Shown here in pieces: positions 52,308-60,557 of a stretch of DNA of 64,000 nucleotides. This DNA comes from Planococcus halotolerans (GTDB lineage: Bacteria > Bacillota > Bacilli > Bacillales_A > Planococcaceae), in assembly GCF_003289955.1 (NCBI RefSeq), contig NZ_QLZR01000001.1:682001-746000 (forward strand). The letters run 5' to 3'. Under the pieces are notes generated by a model, which worked only from the letters and a program-made list of their open reading frames with translations, did no database searches and was not told the DNA's origin. How positions within the stretch are numbered: position 1 is the stretch's first letter; every line of letters starts with the position of its first letter. A program made the position numbers and the translations under genes.

Positions 52308-52338
52308 TAGGTTCAATCATGAATCGACTGAACCTTTT
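52308..52338 (-). terminator. Terminator of the ECF/anti-sigma unit
   Basis: Stem AGGTTCA / TGAACCT with a longer loop, then T-rich DNA, 40 bp after the anti-sigma stop. The rest of 52111-52380 is Rrf2 promoter DNA with no visible gene. Confidence 0.6.
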
Positions 52339-52380
52339 AAAACACTTTAAATATCGGGATTATAACTACTGATATAAAAT

Positions 52381-52881
52381 TTAATCTAATAAGTCTCCTA
52401 CAATTTTTTGCATCTTCGCTTGTATTTCTTCTACTTTTTCAGATTCCTCATCAGTGAAGTTTATTTTGGTTTCATCTTCCATCCCTTTTAGTATTTCCGT
52501 CTGTTCTTCCAGCAGGCGTGAAAATTCCGCAAAATCTTCCTCGGAAAGATTCTGTTCCAGTATTTGTAGCTGCCCTTCTATTGCTGTCATTCCTTCGCTA
52601 GTCACTTCCTCTTCCGGATAAGCTTCTTTTAGCGTTTCTTCGGTAACAAAAACTTGGGTAAATAAAGACTCAGCTGCATCTGCCAAAGAAGAACCACCCA
52701 GTGACCATACCGCCGCGGCAATCATGGCGGAAGCGACTAATCCTATTATCCACTTTGGAGCTTTCCTTTTTTTATTCTTGTCCTTCAACTCTGCCTGATC
52801 CACCCCTAATTCAATTCTTTGGTGAAGTTTTTCTTTGGGCACTTTTATGTGATCGACTTCTTCTTTCACTTTATTGTTCAT
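52381..52881 (-). CDS. Anti-sigma-like single-pass membrane protein
   Basis: Protein of 166 residues: a charged cytosolic N-terminus of about 42 residues, one transmembrane helix (WIIGLVASAMIAAAVWSL) and an outer acidic helical tail (EEDFAEFSRLLEEQTEILKGM) likely to form a coiled coil. It overlaps the end of the ECF sigma gene by 11 bases, the usual sign of an anti-sigma partner. Confidence 0.72.
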   Translation of the reverse strand: MNNKVKEEVDHIKVPKEKLHQRIELGVDQAELKDKNKKRKAPKWIIGLVASAMIAAAVWSLGGSSLADAAESLFTQVFVTEETLKEAYPEEEVTSEGMTAIEGQLQILEQNLSEEDFAEFSRLLEEQTEILKGMEDETKINFTDEESEKVEEIQAKMQKIVGDLLD

Positions 52882-53392
52882 AAATATCTTCCTCCTTCAT
52901 CTGATATCTCATTTTATGTAAGGCACGATATAAGACGGATTTGATCGAACCTGCAGGCATCTCCATAATGGTTGAAATCTCAGTGAACGTATGACCGTGG
53001 TAATATTTCAAAAGAATAATGCCTTTTTCTCTTTCGGTTAAATCGTCCAGTAAGCTTCTCAGCGTTAAAGACAATGGAATGTTTTCGTCTTGCCTCTCAA
53101 TAGATTCATGATATTCGGGTTGCAACTGGACAATCTTCTTTTTGCTTCTCAGTAAGTCGATGGAGGCGTTTATCGTAATTTTGATGAGCCAGGTCTTAAA
53201 ATACTCCGGTTCTTTCAATGAACTAATTCGACTGAATGCTCTGGCAGCTGTTTCTTGAGCAACATCCAATGCATCATTTTCGTTTTTCACATAGACATAA
53301 GCCGTGCGGTATATAGCGTCTTCATATTCTTCAATAAGTGCCATAAAGGCCAATTTATCGCCCTTTCGTGCTTTTTTCACAAGTTTTTGCAC
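52871..53392 (-). CDS. ECF RNA polymerase sigma factor
   Basis: ECF factor of 173 residues with region 2 (YRTAYVYVKNENDALDVAQETAARAF, EPEYFKTWLIKITINASIDLLR) and region 4 (LTEREKGIILLKYYHGHTF, GSIKSVLYRALHKMR). A GTG start with GGGAG ten bases upstream. An ECF-type promoter stands at 53431-53456, so it likely drives its own gene. Confidence 0.92.
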   Translation of the reverse strand: MQKLVKKARKGDKLAFMALIEEYEDAIYRTAYVYVKNENDALDVAQETAARAFSRISSLKEPEYFKTWLIKITINASIDLLRSKKKIVQLQPEYHESIERQDENIPLSLTLRSLLDDLTEREKGIILLKYYHGHTFTEISTIMEMPAGSIKSVLYRALHKMRYQMKEEDIYEQ

Positions 53393-53430
53393 ATCATTTT
53401 CGCTCCCTTTTTATTGCTATACGTGTATTA

Positions 53431-53456
53431 GACGGTCAAGTAGAACATTCGGCTTC
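53431..53456 (-). promoter_or_regulatory. ECF-type autoregulatory promoter
   Basis: GAAGC (53456-53452) and CGTC (53434-53431) 17 bases apart on the minus strand, then TAATAC. The arrangement equals that before the sigma gene at 23503. Confidence 0.68.
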
Positions 53457-53477
53457 AACACTGTTCATAATTAAAAT

Positions 53478-53512
53478 AAAAAGAAGCAGCTCGTCGCCAA
53501 GCCGCTCCTTCC
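53478..53512 (-). terminator. Terminator of the AlkD-like gene
   Basis: Imperfect stem AAGGAGCGGCT / AGCTGCTTCTT with G-T pairs and T run on the minus strand, at the stop of the gene. Confidence 0.7.
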
Positions 53513-53515
53513 CAT

Positions 53516-54223
53516 TTAACATCTCACATATCTCCGCTTAAAGCCCAATCGATCTTTTTGCATCGCTTTCTCGATGGTTTCGGCAGAGTTCAAAAAACTG
53601 CTTTTTTTCCCTTCACGTTTCATTTCAACGGGACCGATCTGCTGTGCCGTTTTCAGCGCTTTTTCGGTCAATGGCTTATACGATACGCCAACGGTCCCGA
53701 CAAAATTATTCATTGCGGACTTTGTGCGTTCCGGAGCATCGTGAATCGTGTCTTTCACAAGATCCAGCATTTCAGACAGCTTGCTCTCCGAAAACTCTTC
53801 GTCTTTTCGGCTGCCGAGCAGCCAGCAATAGCAGCTCCATCCGGCTGACATCCGCAGCTCATCTCCGCTCGCAATCCATTTGTCTGCAACTTCCTGCGCA
53901 ATATCCGATTCTGCCAAAGTCACTGCCACCACGTAATCAGAAATCATATAGAAATACGCCGAATCCAGCCAGCGGTCGTAATCCTCTGCCGTCATCGCTT
54001 TTGGATCTGCAATGATGCCTGCGAAATACATCGCATCATAATTGCCCGTCGCGTATAACTCTTCCGCCAAGTCCTGATTGATTTTTATCTTTTTCGCCAT
54101 CGGTTTCATAGTACCTGTCGCCACGCCAAAAAGCGGTTCATGGGCACCGTTTGAAAGATACATTTTTTTCATGCGTTCCTTGCCAAGCATCTCGAGTTCC
54201 TGCATTACTGTTTGAGAGTCCAT
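53516..54223 (-). CDS. AlkD-like DNA alkylation repair protein
   Basis: Helical-repeat protein of about 235 residues of the AlkD/DNA glycosylase type: FGVATGTMKPMAKKI, then YDAMYFAGIIADPKAM, then SDYVVAVTLAESD and MSAGWSCYCWLLGSR. Family members excise alkylated bases, but activity needs residues I cannot confirm. The ATG at 54223 with GGGAG nine bases upstream is chosen; the open frame extends 40 codons further without a binding site. Confidence 0.82.
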   Translation of the reverse strand: MDSQTVMQELEMLGKERMKKMYLSNGAHEPLFGVATGTMKPMAKKIKINQDLAEELYATGNYDAMYFAGIIADPKAMTAEDYDRWLDSAYFYMISDYVVAVTLAESDIAQEVADKWIASGDELRMSAGWSCYCWLLGSRKDEEFSESKLSEMLDLVKDTIHDAPERTKSAMNNFVGTVGVSYKPLTEKALKTAQQIGPVEMKREGKKSSFLNSAETIEKAMQKDRLGFKRRYVRC

Positions 54224-54370
54224 TGCTGTGCGCTCCCTTTCCGATCTGCAGCGACTAATGCTAAAATTATGCCGCTTAACAGCATCAGATAATTGTTGCT
54301 CTTTATGTACGATACCATTTGAAGCATCCTCTTTCGACGGCACTCTTAGCCCTGGAGGGAAGCTAATTTT

Positions 54371-54787
54371 TTATTCCGCAAGTATGCGCTTTAATTCTTC
54401 TGTCTGATCCGCAGTCAAAATAAAAAAGTCCTGGTCTTCATTTTCATCACCGGCAAGGTTGTCATTCGAAAGAATAGTGCTGCCATCTTCCTGGTACCAA
54501 ACGTAGCGCCAAATTTCTGAAACACCTTCCTCCGGTATTTCCAAAGTGAAGAAAGTATCCGCTAAACCGGTTAAATCCGCGGGTTTCTCCACTTCTTTTT
54601 CTGTACTTATGATGCCTCTCAAATCCGTTATCGATTCTGCAGCCTTGATGTCAGTATGGAACTTTATCCCACTCGTTTCATCCTCTTGAAAAGGAGCCCC
54701 TACCCTGATCAGCTCTTCTTCTGACGAACAGCCTGCAAGTGTTATGGCAAGAATGGCCGTTGCAATTAACCACTTCAATTGCTTCAC
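54371..54787 (-). CDS. Lipoprotein of unknown function
   Basis: Lipoprotein of 138 residues, lipobox LAGC, with a mature part of mixed composition (IWRYVWYQEDGSTILS near the middle). No known domain is recognised. It has its own promoter region upstream. Confidence 0.78.
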   Translation of the reverse strand: MKQLKWLIATAILAITLAGCSSEEELIRVGAPFQEDETSGIKFHTDIKAAESITDLRGIISTEKEVEKPADLTGLADTFFTLEIPEEGVSEIWRYVWYQEDGSTILSNDNLAGDENEDQDFFILTADQTEELKRILAE

Positions 54788-54917
54788 ATGACCCGCTCCT
54801 TTCGAATTTCGCGAAATTTACTAACTATATTTTACCATATTTAGAAGTATTCCCTGAGAAGCGAATATAAAATTGCGGAAAACCGGCTAGGAAACCGGCT
54901 TAGTGCGATTCGTTTTA

Positions 54918-55077
54918 CTGAACGCCGATATAATTCGCTGAACGCCGATTTATTTCACTGAGCGCCGATATAATCTCCTGAACGCCGATTTATTTTCCTG
55001 AGCGTTGATATAATTTCCTGAACGCCGATTTATTTTCCTGAGCGTTGATATAATTTCCTGAACGCCGATTAACAAGC
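54918..55077 (-). repeat. Helically phased array A6, eight units, 20 bp period
   Basis: CTGARCGYYGAT recurs eight times at exactly 20 bp from 54918. Units alternate between a tail of ATATAAT and one of TTTATTT, so the repeat is a 40-bp pair. The strand is given as minus because the associated hairpin H5 (55180-55199) is read on the minus strand and precedes the array in that direction. It lies downstream of the gene at 55233. Confidence 0.93.
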
Positions 55078-55179
55078 AATTACACAAAATCAGCTCTTCG
55101 AAAAGCCTGTTTCAGACACTAAGCAGCCTTCATTTTCATCGACTCTCACTCAAAACCCCAATTCATCAGAAAAACGCAT

Positions 55180-55199
55180 GCTTTTCGCAGGCGAAAAGC
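55180..55199 (-). repeat. Intergenic hairpin element, copy H5 (minus strand)
   Basis: Minus-strand reading: stem GCTTTTCGC-CT-GCGAAAAGC, then ATGCGTTTTTCTGATGAA, which aligns with the sequence after H2. It follows directly after the terminator of the gene at 55233 and precedes array A6 by about 100 bp. Confidence 0.8.
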
Positions 55200-55231
55200 A
55201 AAAAAACCGAATGCCCTCATCAGCCTTCGGT
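55200..55231 (-). terminator. Terminator of the gene at 55233
   Basis: Minus strand ACCGAA / TTCGGT stem followed by seven T, immediately after the stop codon; H5 begins inside its T run. Confidence 0.75.
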
Positions 55232-55232
55232 T

Positions 55233-56075
55233 TCAAACCAAAAAATACTCTTCCTTATTATCGATACGGTAAAGTTTCACTTCTCCCCATGTGTCTGAGC
55301 GGCTGATGAAATTATATGATTCAGTCGGCGCGAGCCCTCTTGAAACGCCTTCGATCTTGCCGACAGGCTGCGCCAAGTCTTCCCCAATCCGGCAGGCATA
55401 GGCCCATTTCGTATCTTCCAGTACAAAATAGACGAAATCGCCGCGGATGCTGACAGAAAAGGTGCCTTTGTTCAGCAGGTCCGGTTCATTATAAATGGTT
55501 ATCGATTTCGATTCAGGAACGATTTCCACCAACGGCTTCAGCAACGGCACAAGCCAGATTGCAGAATTCTCACCTTTGACGAGCGCCAATATTTCCAGAA
55601 TATCAGGCTTATCCGGCAAATCGGTTTCGTATTTAAAAATCGGCAGACCGTTCCATCCGAATAAAACCAGCTTTTCACTCGACAGGCCCTTCCTGAATCC
55701 GCCGTAATAATAGCTGAGCCAGAATCCTTCGGGTCCCACCACAATATCTTCGATTGCATCGCCCGCATAAAACGAAGCAATAATTTCACCAGCGAGGTTC
55801 AGGACGAAGATGTTCCTTTCAAACCTGCCGCTTCTGCGCTGAACAAGAACAATCCGGTCCTGATCTATCCAACGGACGAAAGGATTGGGATCGGTAATTG
55901 GTGAAGGAATCCATTCACTGTTGATGATGAGCCAGTTTCTTCCCTTTATTGATAAATAGAGTACCAGTCCGTTTTGATCCTGCCAGTCTGCATCACGAAT
56001 CGAATATTCCTTGAAACGTGAGTCGTCGCTTGAAAAAACAACTTGTTCAATCAAATGAATCGGTGTTTTAAGCAT
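55233..56075 (-). CDS. Hypothetical beta-rich protein
   Basis: Unrecognised soluble protein of 280 residues with regularly spaced short beta strands (WLIINSEWIPSP, RIVLVQRRSGRF, IFVLNLAGEIIASF, DFVYFVLEDTKWAYACRI), suggesting a propeller-like fold. No catalytic motif or signal is visible. The ATG at 56075 has AGGA ten bases upstream. Confidence 0.65.
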   Translation of the reverse strand: MLKTPIHLIEQVVFSSDDSRFKEYSIRDADWQDQNGLVLYLSIKGRNWLIINSEWIPSPITDPNPFVRWIDQDRIVLVQRRSGRFERNIFVLNLAGEIIASFYAGDAIEDIVVGPEGFWLSYYYGGFRKGLSSEKLVLFGWNGLPIFKYETDLPDKPDILEILALVKGENSAIWLVPLLKPLVEIVPESKSITIYNEPDLLNKGTFSVSIRGDFVYFVLEDTKWAYACRIGEDLAQPVGKIEGVSRGLAPTESYNFISRSDTWGEVKLYRIDNKEEYFLV

Positions 56076-56110
56076 TTTCAGCACATCCTGACTTTTGCTT
56101 GGTGCTTATT

Positions 56111-56638
56111 TTATTCAATAAAAGTATTTGATAACCCTTGTATACCTTCACTTTTCAAGCACCGAATCACATATAAGCTTTGCTCCGCCTCGTATCTAAA
56201 AACTTTCCGCTCCAATTCCATTCCCACTTTCTCCAGCAGCCGGCACGAAGAAATATTGGCACTTTGCGTTTCCGCTACCACCGCCGGCAATTTTAAATTT
56301 TTCAACGCAAAATCGATAATCACTGATACCGTTTCAACCGCGTAGCCCTTACCCCAGCATTTCGGCAGCAATTGATAGGAAACTTCATAGTCGATTCCAT
56401 TGTGATGAAGATCCAAGGAAATCAGTCCAATAAATTCTTTTGTGCTTTTCCCCTTCACCACCCAGAAATAAGAATCTGAATGAGGATCAAGCATATCTTC
56501 CAGAGTTTCTTTGAGAGAATCCGCATCCCGAATGCCGCCGAGATATTTTCTTACTTGCCGGTTTGTGAATAGCTTGGAAACATCCTCGCAATCTGACTCC
56601 TGGAACGTTGATAATGAACATCTTTCTGTTTTGAACAA
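56111..56638 (-). CDS. GNAT-family N-acetyltransferase (RimJ/RimL type)
   Basis: GNAT protein of 175 residues, RimJ/RimL/Ard1-like: FTNRQVRKYLGG, YEVSYQLLPKCWGKGYAVETV (acetyl-CoA loop) and SANISSCRLLEKVGMELE. These acetylate N-termini of ribosomal proteins or small molecules. Substrate unknown. It ends 26 bp before the next minus-strand gene in the operon direction. Confidence 0.9.
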   Translation of the reverse strand: MFKTERCSLSTFQESDCEDVSKLFTNRQVRKYLGGIRDADSLKETLEDMLDPHSDSYFWVVKGKSTKEFIGLISLDLHHNGIDYEVSYQLLPKCWGKGYAVETVSVIIDFALKNLKLPAVVAETQSANISSCRLLEKVGMELERKVFRYEAEQSLYVIRCLKSEGIQGLSNTFIE

Positions 56639-56674
56639 ACAAGATTCAGCTCCTTGCGTTTCACCAGCGACAAC

Positions 56675-56921
56675 TCAGGCTGGCTGGTTTTTGATTTTAA
56701 AATAGTAAAAGATTTGAGCGGGCGGGAGAAAAAGCAGCGGCAGGAAGTAAACTCTCATCTCGATAAAAATGAGAATGAGGAATATGGGCAAAAACACAAA
56801 ATAACTGAAAAGAATTATTTGGTGCGAGTTCTTTGCCAGTCCAAGTCCGAAAAGCAAAATAGATGGGACGATTAAAAATAACGAGCCAAATCCTAATAAA
56901 AAAATCGGCGATTGCTGTCAT
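56675..56921 (-). pseudogene. Small membrane protein gene, frameshifted at a T7 run
   Basis: GGTGG six bases upstream fixes an ATG at 56921 (MTAIADF). Right after it a run of seven T (56898-56904 on the minus strand) shifts the frame. With one T fewer the reading continues as a coherent three-helix membrane protein (LLGFGSLFLIVPSILLFG through FLPIFLILIFIEMRVYFLPL) to 56675. In the frame as given only an internal TTG at 56857 would start the second part. Confidence 0.6.
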
Positions 56922-57014
56922 GCGGTTCCACCTTTCCTTTTAAGGAAACTTTATTTACTTTATTATATCTTTAAATAGACAGAAAAATCCAAATTTAGCG
57001 GAAGTGGGTTTCTG

Positions 57015-57818
57015 TCATCTCTGTTTCAACAGGATTTGTGCCTGACCATTTATATAATCCCTGATTTCCATCAATTGATTTTCACTAAATTCGTCTTCAA
57101 ACTCCTCTCCTTCGTAAACCCTCAATGCTTTCTCGGCTATCAATGCGAAATCCCCGTGAAAATTCAGCGCTCCCCATTCACCCGCTTCCTGCTTCGAAGA
57201 AATCTTCCCTTCTTTTAAATACCAATAGACCCGAGTCAAATTGAGAATGCTGTAAATTGGATCTTGAAATATTTTCTGCAGACAATCTTCGTAATCGTCG
57301 AGTATGGAAGCGAGATAATCACTTTCCGGAACAGCAGGAAAAACTTCATGAATCGGCCGGCCCTCCAAACAAATACCCCTATGGTTCAAAATCGTAAAAT
57401 GAGCAGCGAGGTCGATATCAGATTTTCCTTCTGTATCCAGACAGGCAGTCGTACCCCGCTCAGCATCCTGCTCAAACCGCTCCCGCCAATATTCGCTGAA
57501 ATGAAAATCGTAAGGCGTTGGGAACTTCCATTCTTCCAATTGCCCAAGATTAAAAACACCGACTTCAACAGGATAGGGATTGTTCGACTGTTCCAGAAAG
57601 AAAGCGGCTAATTTTTTCTTCGTCTCTATCCCGATCGGTGTTTCCGTCACAACCAATAGGTCGATATCGCTCCTGGCCGGGTTAAATCCGCCCATGGCAA
57701 GTGAACCATGCAGGTAGACGCCGATAATTGGGGATTCAATTAGTGGGTGGATATCAGCGATTAAGGTATCTAGAAATTCTTTTATTTCCTCTGTAAGAAC
57801 AATAGTTTCATTTCCCAT
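57015..57818 (-). CDS. AadA/ANT(9)-like nucleotidyltransferase
   Basis: Protein of 267 residues with an N-terminal nucleotidyltransferase core (LHGSLAMGGFNPARSDIDLLVV) and a C-terminal helical domain of the adenylyltransferase type (TRVYWYLKEGKISSKQEAGEWG). Known relatives adenylate streptomycin and spectinomycin. AAAGGGGA before the ATG at 57818. No mobile element nearby; intrinsic activity unproven. Confidence 0.82.
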   Translation of the reverse strand: MGNETIVLTEEIKEFLDTLIADIHPLIESPIIGVYLHGSLAMGGFNPARSDIDLLVVTETPIGIETKKKLAAFFLEQSNNPYPVEVGVFNLGQLEEWKFPTPYDFHFSEYWRERFEQDAERGTTACLDTEGKSDIDLAAHFTILNHRGICLEGRPIHEVFPAVPESDYLASILDDYEDCLQKIFQDPIYSILNLTRVYWYLKEGKISSKQEAGEWGALNFHGDFALIAEKALRVYEGEEFEDEFSENQLMEIRDYINGQAQILLKQR

Positions 57819-57928
57819 AAACAATCCCCTTTCTTTCTATTAATCACTTTTTTTCTTTTTAATAATCCCTCATACTGGTTATAAAGTGAGATGGCAACTA
57901 CGCTAATCCAGAAAGATAGGTGAGCTTG

Positions 57929-58228
57929 ATGCACTCTTCAGATGACGGCCGCGAACATGCGTTGGAAGATATTTTAAATAAAGCCGAGCTGGACAGCAGC
58001 CGGGAAATTAGGGATAAAATCATGGAGACCAATCTGTACTCCGTTTATGTCCTTTCATCGGCAAAATCCGAAAAAGCACCTCATGAAGCTGTACTAATTG
58101 AACACCCTCCGGCCAGTGAACCCAAAGCATTCTTACTCCCTGTAAAAATCACTGCCTTGACTACCAAGATGGAAAGAAACCAGAAAATCATGGAAGCTGT
58201 CCAGGAACATTTTGCAAAGCCTGATTAA
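57929..58228 (+). CDS. Hypothetical protein
   Basis: Unrecognised soluble protein of 99 residues: an acidic helical N-terminus (DILNKAELDSSREIRDKIMETN), a short beta region and a basic helix at the end (MERNQKIMEAVQEHF). AGGTGA upstream fits the ATG at 57929. It has no operon partner. Confidence 0.6.
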   Translation: MHSSDDGREHALEDILNKAELDSSREIRDKIMETNLYSVYVLSSAKSEKAPHEAVLIEHPPASEPKAFLLPVKITALTTKMERNQKIMEAVQEHFAKPD

Positions 58229-58546
58229 CTGAATCAAAAGTAGACACTCATCTCCTGAAACCGTTACTGATAAACTAACCGGTTGTTCTTACCAGCCACC
58301 CACCAAAATTTTCACAGGATTTATTTCTCTATTATCAAGTTTCATGAAGCACTCGATGATTTCTGTACTGTCTATTTCCAGCTCAAAGATTTCATTTTAA
58401 GCAGCCTAAAGCTTCTCCTTTTACTATATCCAATATTTTCTTCCACCACCATTTATTTTCAGAAAATTTAACGTATAATAAAAATAATCAAAACTCCTGA
58501 TAAATTACCCCAAGGATTTATCGGCTAACCGAAAGGAACATCGACC

Positions 58547-58567
58547 ATGACTATCAGTCCAATTTAA
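58547..58567 (+). CDS. Candidate six-residue leader peptide of the MFS gene
   Basis: AAAGGA followed by ATG opens the frame MTISPI and stop, 58 bases before the MFS start. Between them CCAAGA-N6-TCTTGG (58595-58612) pairs next to the ribosome binding site GGGGGA of the MFS gene. This layout resembles leaders of antibiotic-induced genes. In 58229-58546 I see nothing else. Confidence 0.45.
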   Translation: MTISPI

Positions 58568-58594
58568 CGCTCTCCCGGATTTAAAAATCTTATT

Positions 58595-58616
58595 CCAAGA
58601 TTAAATTCTTGGGGGA
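58595..58616 (+). promoter_or_regulatory. Hairpin at the MFS ribosome binding site
   Basis: CCAAGA / TCTTGG stem with a six-base loop; GGGGGA (58611-58616) overlaps its right arm. Folding would hide the binding site of the MFS gene at 58626. Confidence 0.5.
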
Positions 58617-58625
58617 ATTATTATT

Positions 58626-59831
58626 ATGAAACTGAATAGAAACTTCAATTTACTGCTGACAGGGCAGTCTCTGGCCAATATTGGAGATATCCTGTATATC
58701 GTCAGCGTTATTTATCTGATTTTTGAATTGACAGGTTCAGCGACCGCGGCCGCATTTGTGCCTTTTACCATTACCGGTTCAATGTTCATTTCGAATACGC
58801 TGACACCGCTGCTTATGGAACGGTGGAATCTGAAGTGGCTGCTGGCCGGTTCTCAGCTGGGCAAAACGGTGTTGCTGATTGCTTTGGCTTTCTTTATGCC
58901 ACAATTATCTTTAACCAATTTTGTCATCTTGTTTCTTGTAATCAGCCTGATCGCTCTGCTGGATGGCTGTGCAAATCCGGTTACTCAATCGCTGATTCCG
59001 CTTTATGTGAAGAATGAACAATTATTGAAAGCGAACGGCCTGACTGAAACTGTGACGCAATTTATCCAGACAGCCATGTGGTTTGTCGGCAGTTCACTGC
59101 TGATTTGGCTGACGGCGACTGAATTGCTGTGGATTACAGCTGGGCTCTTCTTGTTATCGAGCATCCTGTTAACACGTCTGGAAGCTGTCGCTTTTATTCC
59201 TTCCAAATCAAAAGGCAAATGGCATCAGATCAGCAAAGGCTGGAAGACCGTAACGAAAACGCCCGTGCTGATACGGATTGCATGGATGGATATTATGGAA
59301 ACGATTGCCGGCACCGTATGGATTGCCGCCATTCTTTTAGTGTTTGTCAATGATGCACTTCTTGAGGATGAAAAATGGTGGGGATTCATCAACGGTTCGT
59401 TCTTTCTCGGATTGATCGGTGGAAGCCTGTTTTGTTTAAGGTTTTCCGGATGGATTGATCAGCGGCTCAGTTCTTTCATTTTCTGGGGAGCCGCTCTCAG
59501 CAGTCTGGTTACCATCTTCTTTGGCCTAAATAGTCTGCCGGTGCTGGCGCTGCTCCTTTCATTTCTGGTGGGCGTGTTCAGCCAGATCAAGAATATTCCG
59601 CAGCAGACCGTAGTGCAGACCAGCGTCCCGTCGGATCAATTGCCCACCGTCTACACGACACTTGGAGCGATTGGAACCGGTACATTCGGAATCGCTTCGC
59701 TGTTGATGGGAATTCTGGCAGATGTGTTCGGTATCCGCAGTGTCTTTATGCTATCGGGTATTTTGCTGGCTTTGGTCAGTTTGGTCGCCTATCAGGGGCG
59801 GACTCTGTTATGGAGAACGGCGCAGCAATAA
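58626..59831 (+). CDS. MFS-family exporter
   Basis: Major facilitator protein of 401 residues with twelve predicted helices and the layout of macrolide/multidrug MFS exporters (LLTGQSLANIGDILYIVSVIYL at the start). The first cytosolic loop LLMERWNLKWLL is a weak version of motif A. GGGGGA lies nine bases before the ATG. The leader in front suggests drug-responsive translation; the substrate is unknown. Confidence 0.88.
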   Translation: MKLNRNFNLLLTGQSLANIGDILYIVSVIYLIFELTGSATAAAFVPFTITGSMFISNTLTPLLMERWNLKWLLAGSQLGKTVLLIALAFFMPQLSLTNFVILFLVISLIALLDGCANPVTQSLIPLYVKNEQLLKANGLTETVTQFIQTAMWFVGSSLLIWLTATELLWITAGLFLLSSILLTRLEAVAFIPSKSKGKWHQISKGWKTVTKTPVLIRIAWMDIMETIAGTVWIAAILLVFVNDALLEDEKWWGFINGSFFLGLIGGSLFCLRFSGWIDQRLSSFIFWGAALSSLVTIFFGLNSLPVLALLLSFLVGVFSQIKNIPQQTVVQTSVPSDQLPTVYTTLGAIGTGTFGIASLLMGILADVFGIRSVFMLSGILLALVSLVAYQGRTLLWRTAQQ

Positions 59832-59839
59832 TTCCATAG

Positions 59840-59877
59840 TAAAAGGCAGCCGGAATCGAAAATTCCGGTTGCCTTTT
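59840..59877. terminator. Bidirectional terminator between MFS and YetF-like genes
   Basis: Stem AAAAGGCAGCCGGAAT / ATTCCGGTTGCCTTTT with T run, between convergent genes. Confidence 0.9.
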
Positions 59878-59884
59878 CTTATTA

Positions 59885-60403
59885 TTATTTTTCCACTATG
59901 CCTTCAAGCGCATCCTTCGATTTTACCTCTTCCTTTTTAATGATGGACACCGAGCCGTCCCCTTCAAGGACGATTGCTTCCACATTTTCAAAAGAACTCA
60001 TGCCTTGTTGCCTCACCTTTTCTCTTAAATCCTGTTTCCGGAGCCGGTTCTTTTGCATCTGTTTTTCATTGAAATTGCCTCCGTAATATAAAAAAACCGG
60101 TGAAGCTTTTATGAAATCCGAAAACCTTTTGGATCCTGCAGCCGTTTTTGACACAAGGTATTGCAATAAAGTCAGCATTACCAGCACGGCTGCGCCATCG
60201 GCAAAAGAAACTTTATCGCTTGTGATGATGCTCGCCAAAGTCGCACCATACGTAACAGTTATGATGAAATCAAATATATTCACATTTGTAATGGACCGTT
60301 TTCCAGACATCCGCAGCAGGACAATGAGGAAGGGATAAGCTAACGCAGACATAATTACAATGCGCAGAACGCTGTTCCATCCATCAAATAATAACGTATC
60401 CAA
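59885..60403 (-). CDS. DUF421/YetF-family membrane protein
   Basis: Protein of 172 residues: three N-terminal helices (LRIVIMSALAYPFLIVLLRMSGKRS is the family signature) and a cytosolic YetF domain (FLYYGGNFNEKQMQKNRLRKQDLREKVRQQG). Members support germination or envelope functions in bacilli; the molecular role is unclear. Convergent with the MFS gene. Confidence 0.9.
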   Translation of the reverse strand: MDTLLFDGWNSVLRIVIMSALAYPFLIVLLRMSGKRSITNVNIFDFIITVTYGATLASIITSDKVSFADGAAVLVMLTLLQYLVSKTAAGSKRFSDFIKASPVFLYYGGNFNEKQMQKNRLRKQDLREKVRQQGMSSFENVEAIVLEGDGSVSIIKKEEVKSKDALEGIVEK

Positions 60404-60487
60404 TATTTGTCCACTCCCTCTCCGTTTGTTTCACAAGGCGGGGCTTTACTCAAAAGTTACCCTTCGGCGTGTGAAATGAAACGAAAA

Positions 60488-60515
60488 GAGAGGATGCGTG
60501 TGGCAGCATCCTCTC
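60488..60515 (-). terminator. Terminator of the lipoprotein gene
   Basis: Stem GAGAGGATGC / GCATCCTCTC with an eight-base loop, 40 bp after the stop; the T run on the minus strand is short. Confidence 0.82.
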
Positions 60516-60557
60516 TCCTTCCGCTTTTTCATTGTTCACTAATCCTTTATTGTAAAA

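Noticed and set aside
56898-56904. Programmed -1 ribosomal frameshift
   Set aside because: The needed shift is +1 (or one T fewer); a -1 slip on the T run leads straight to a stop codon.
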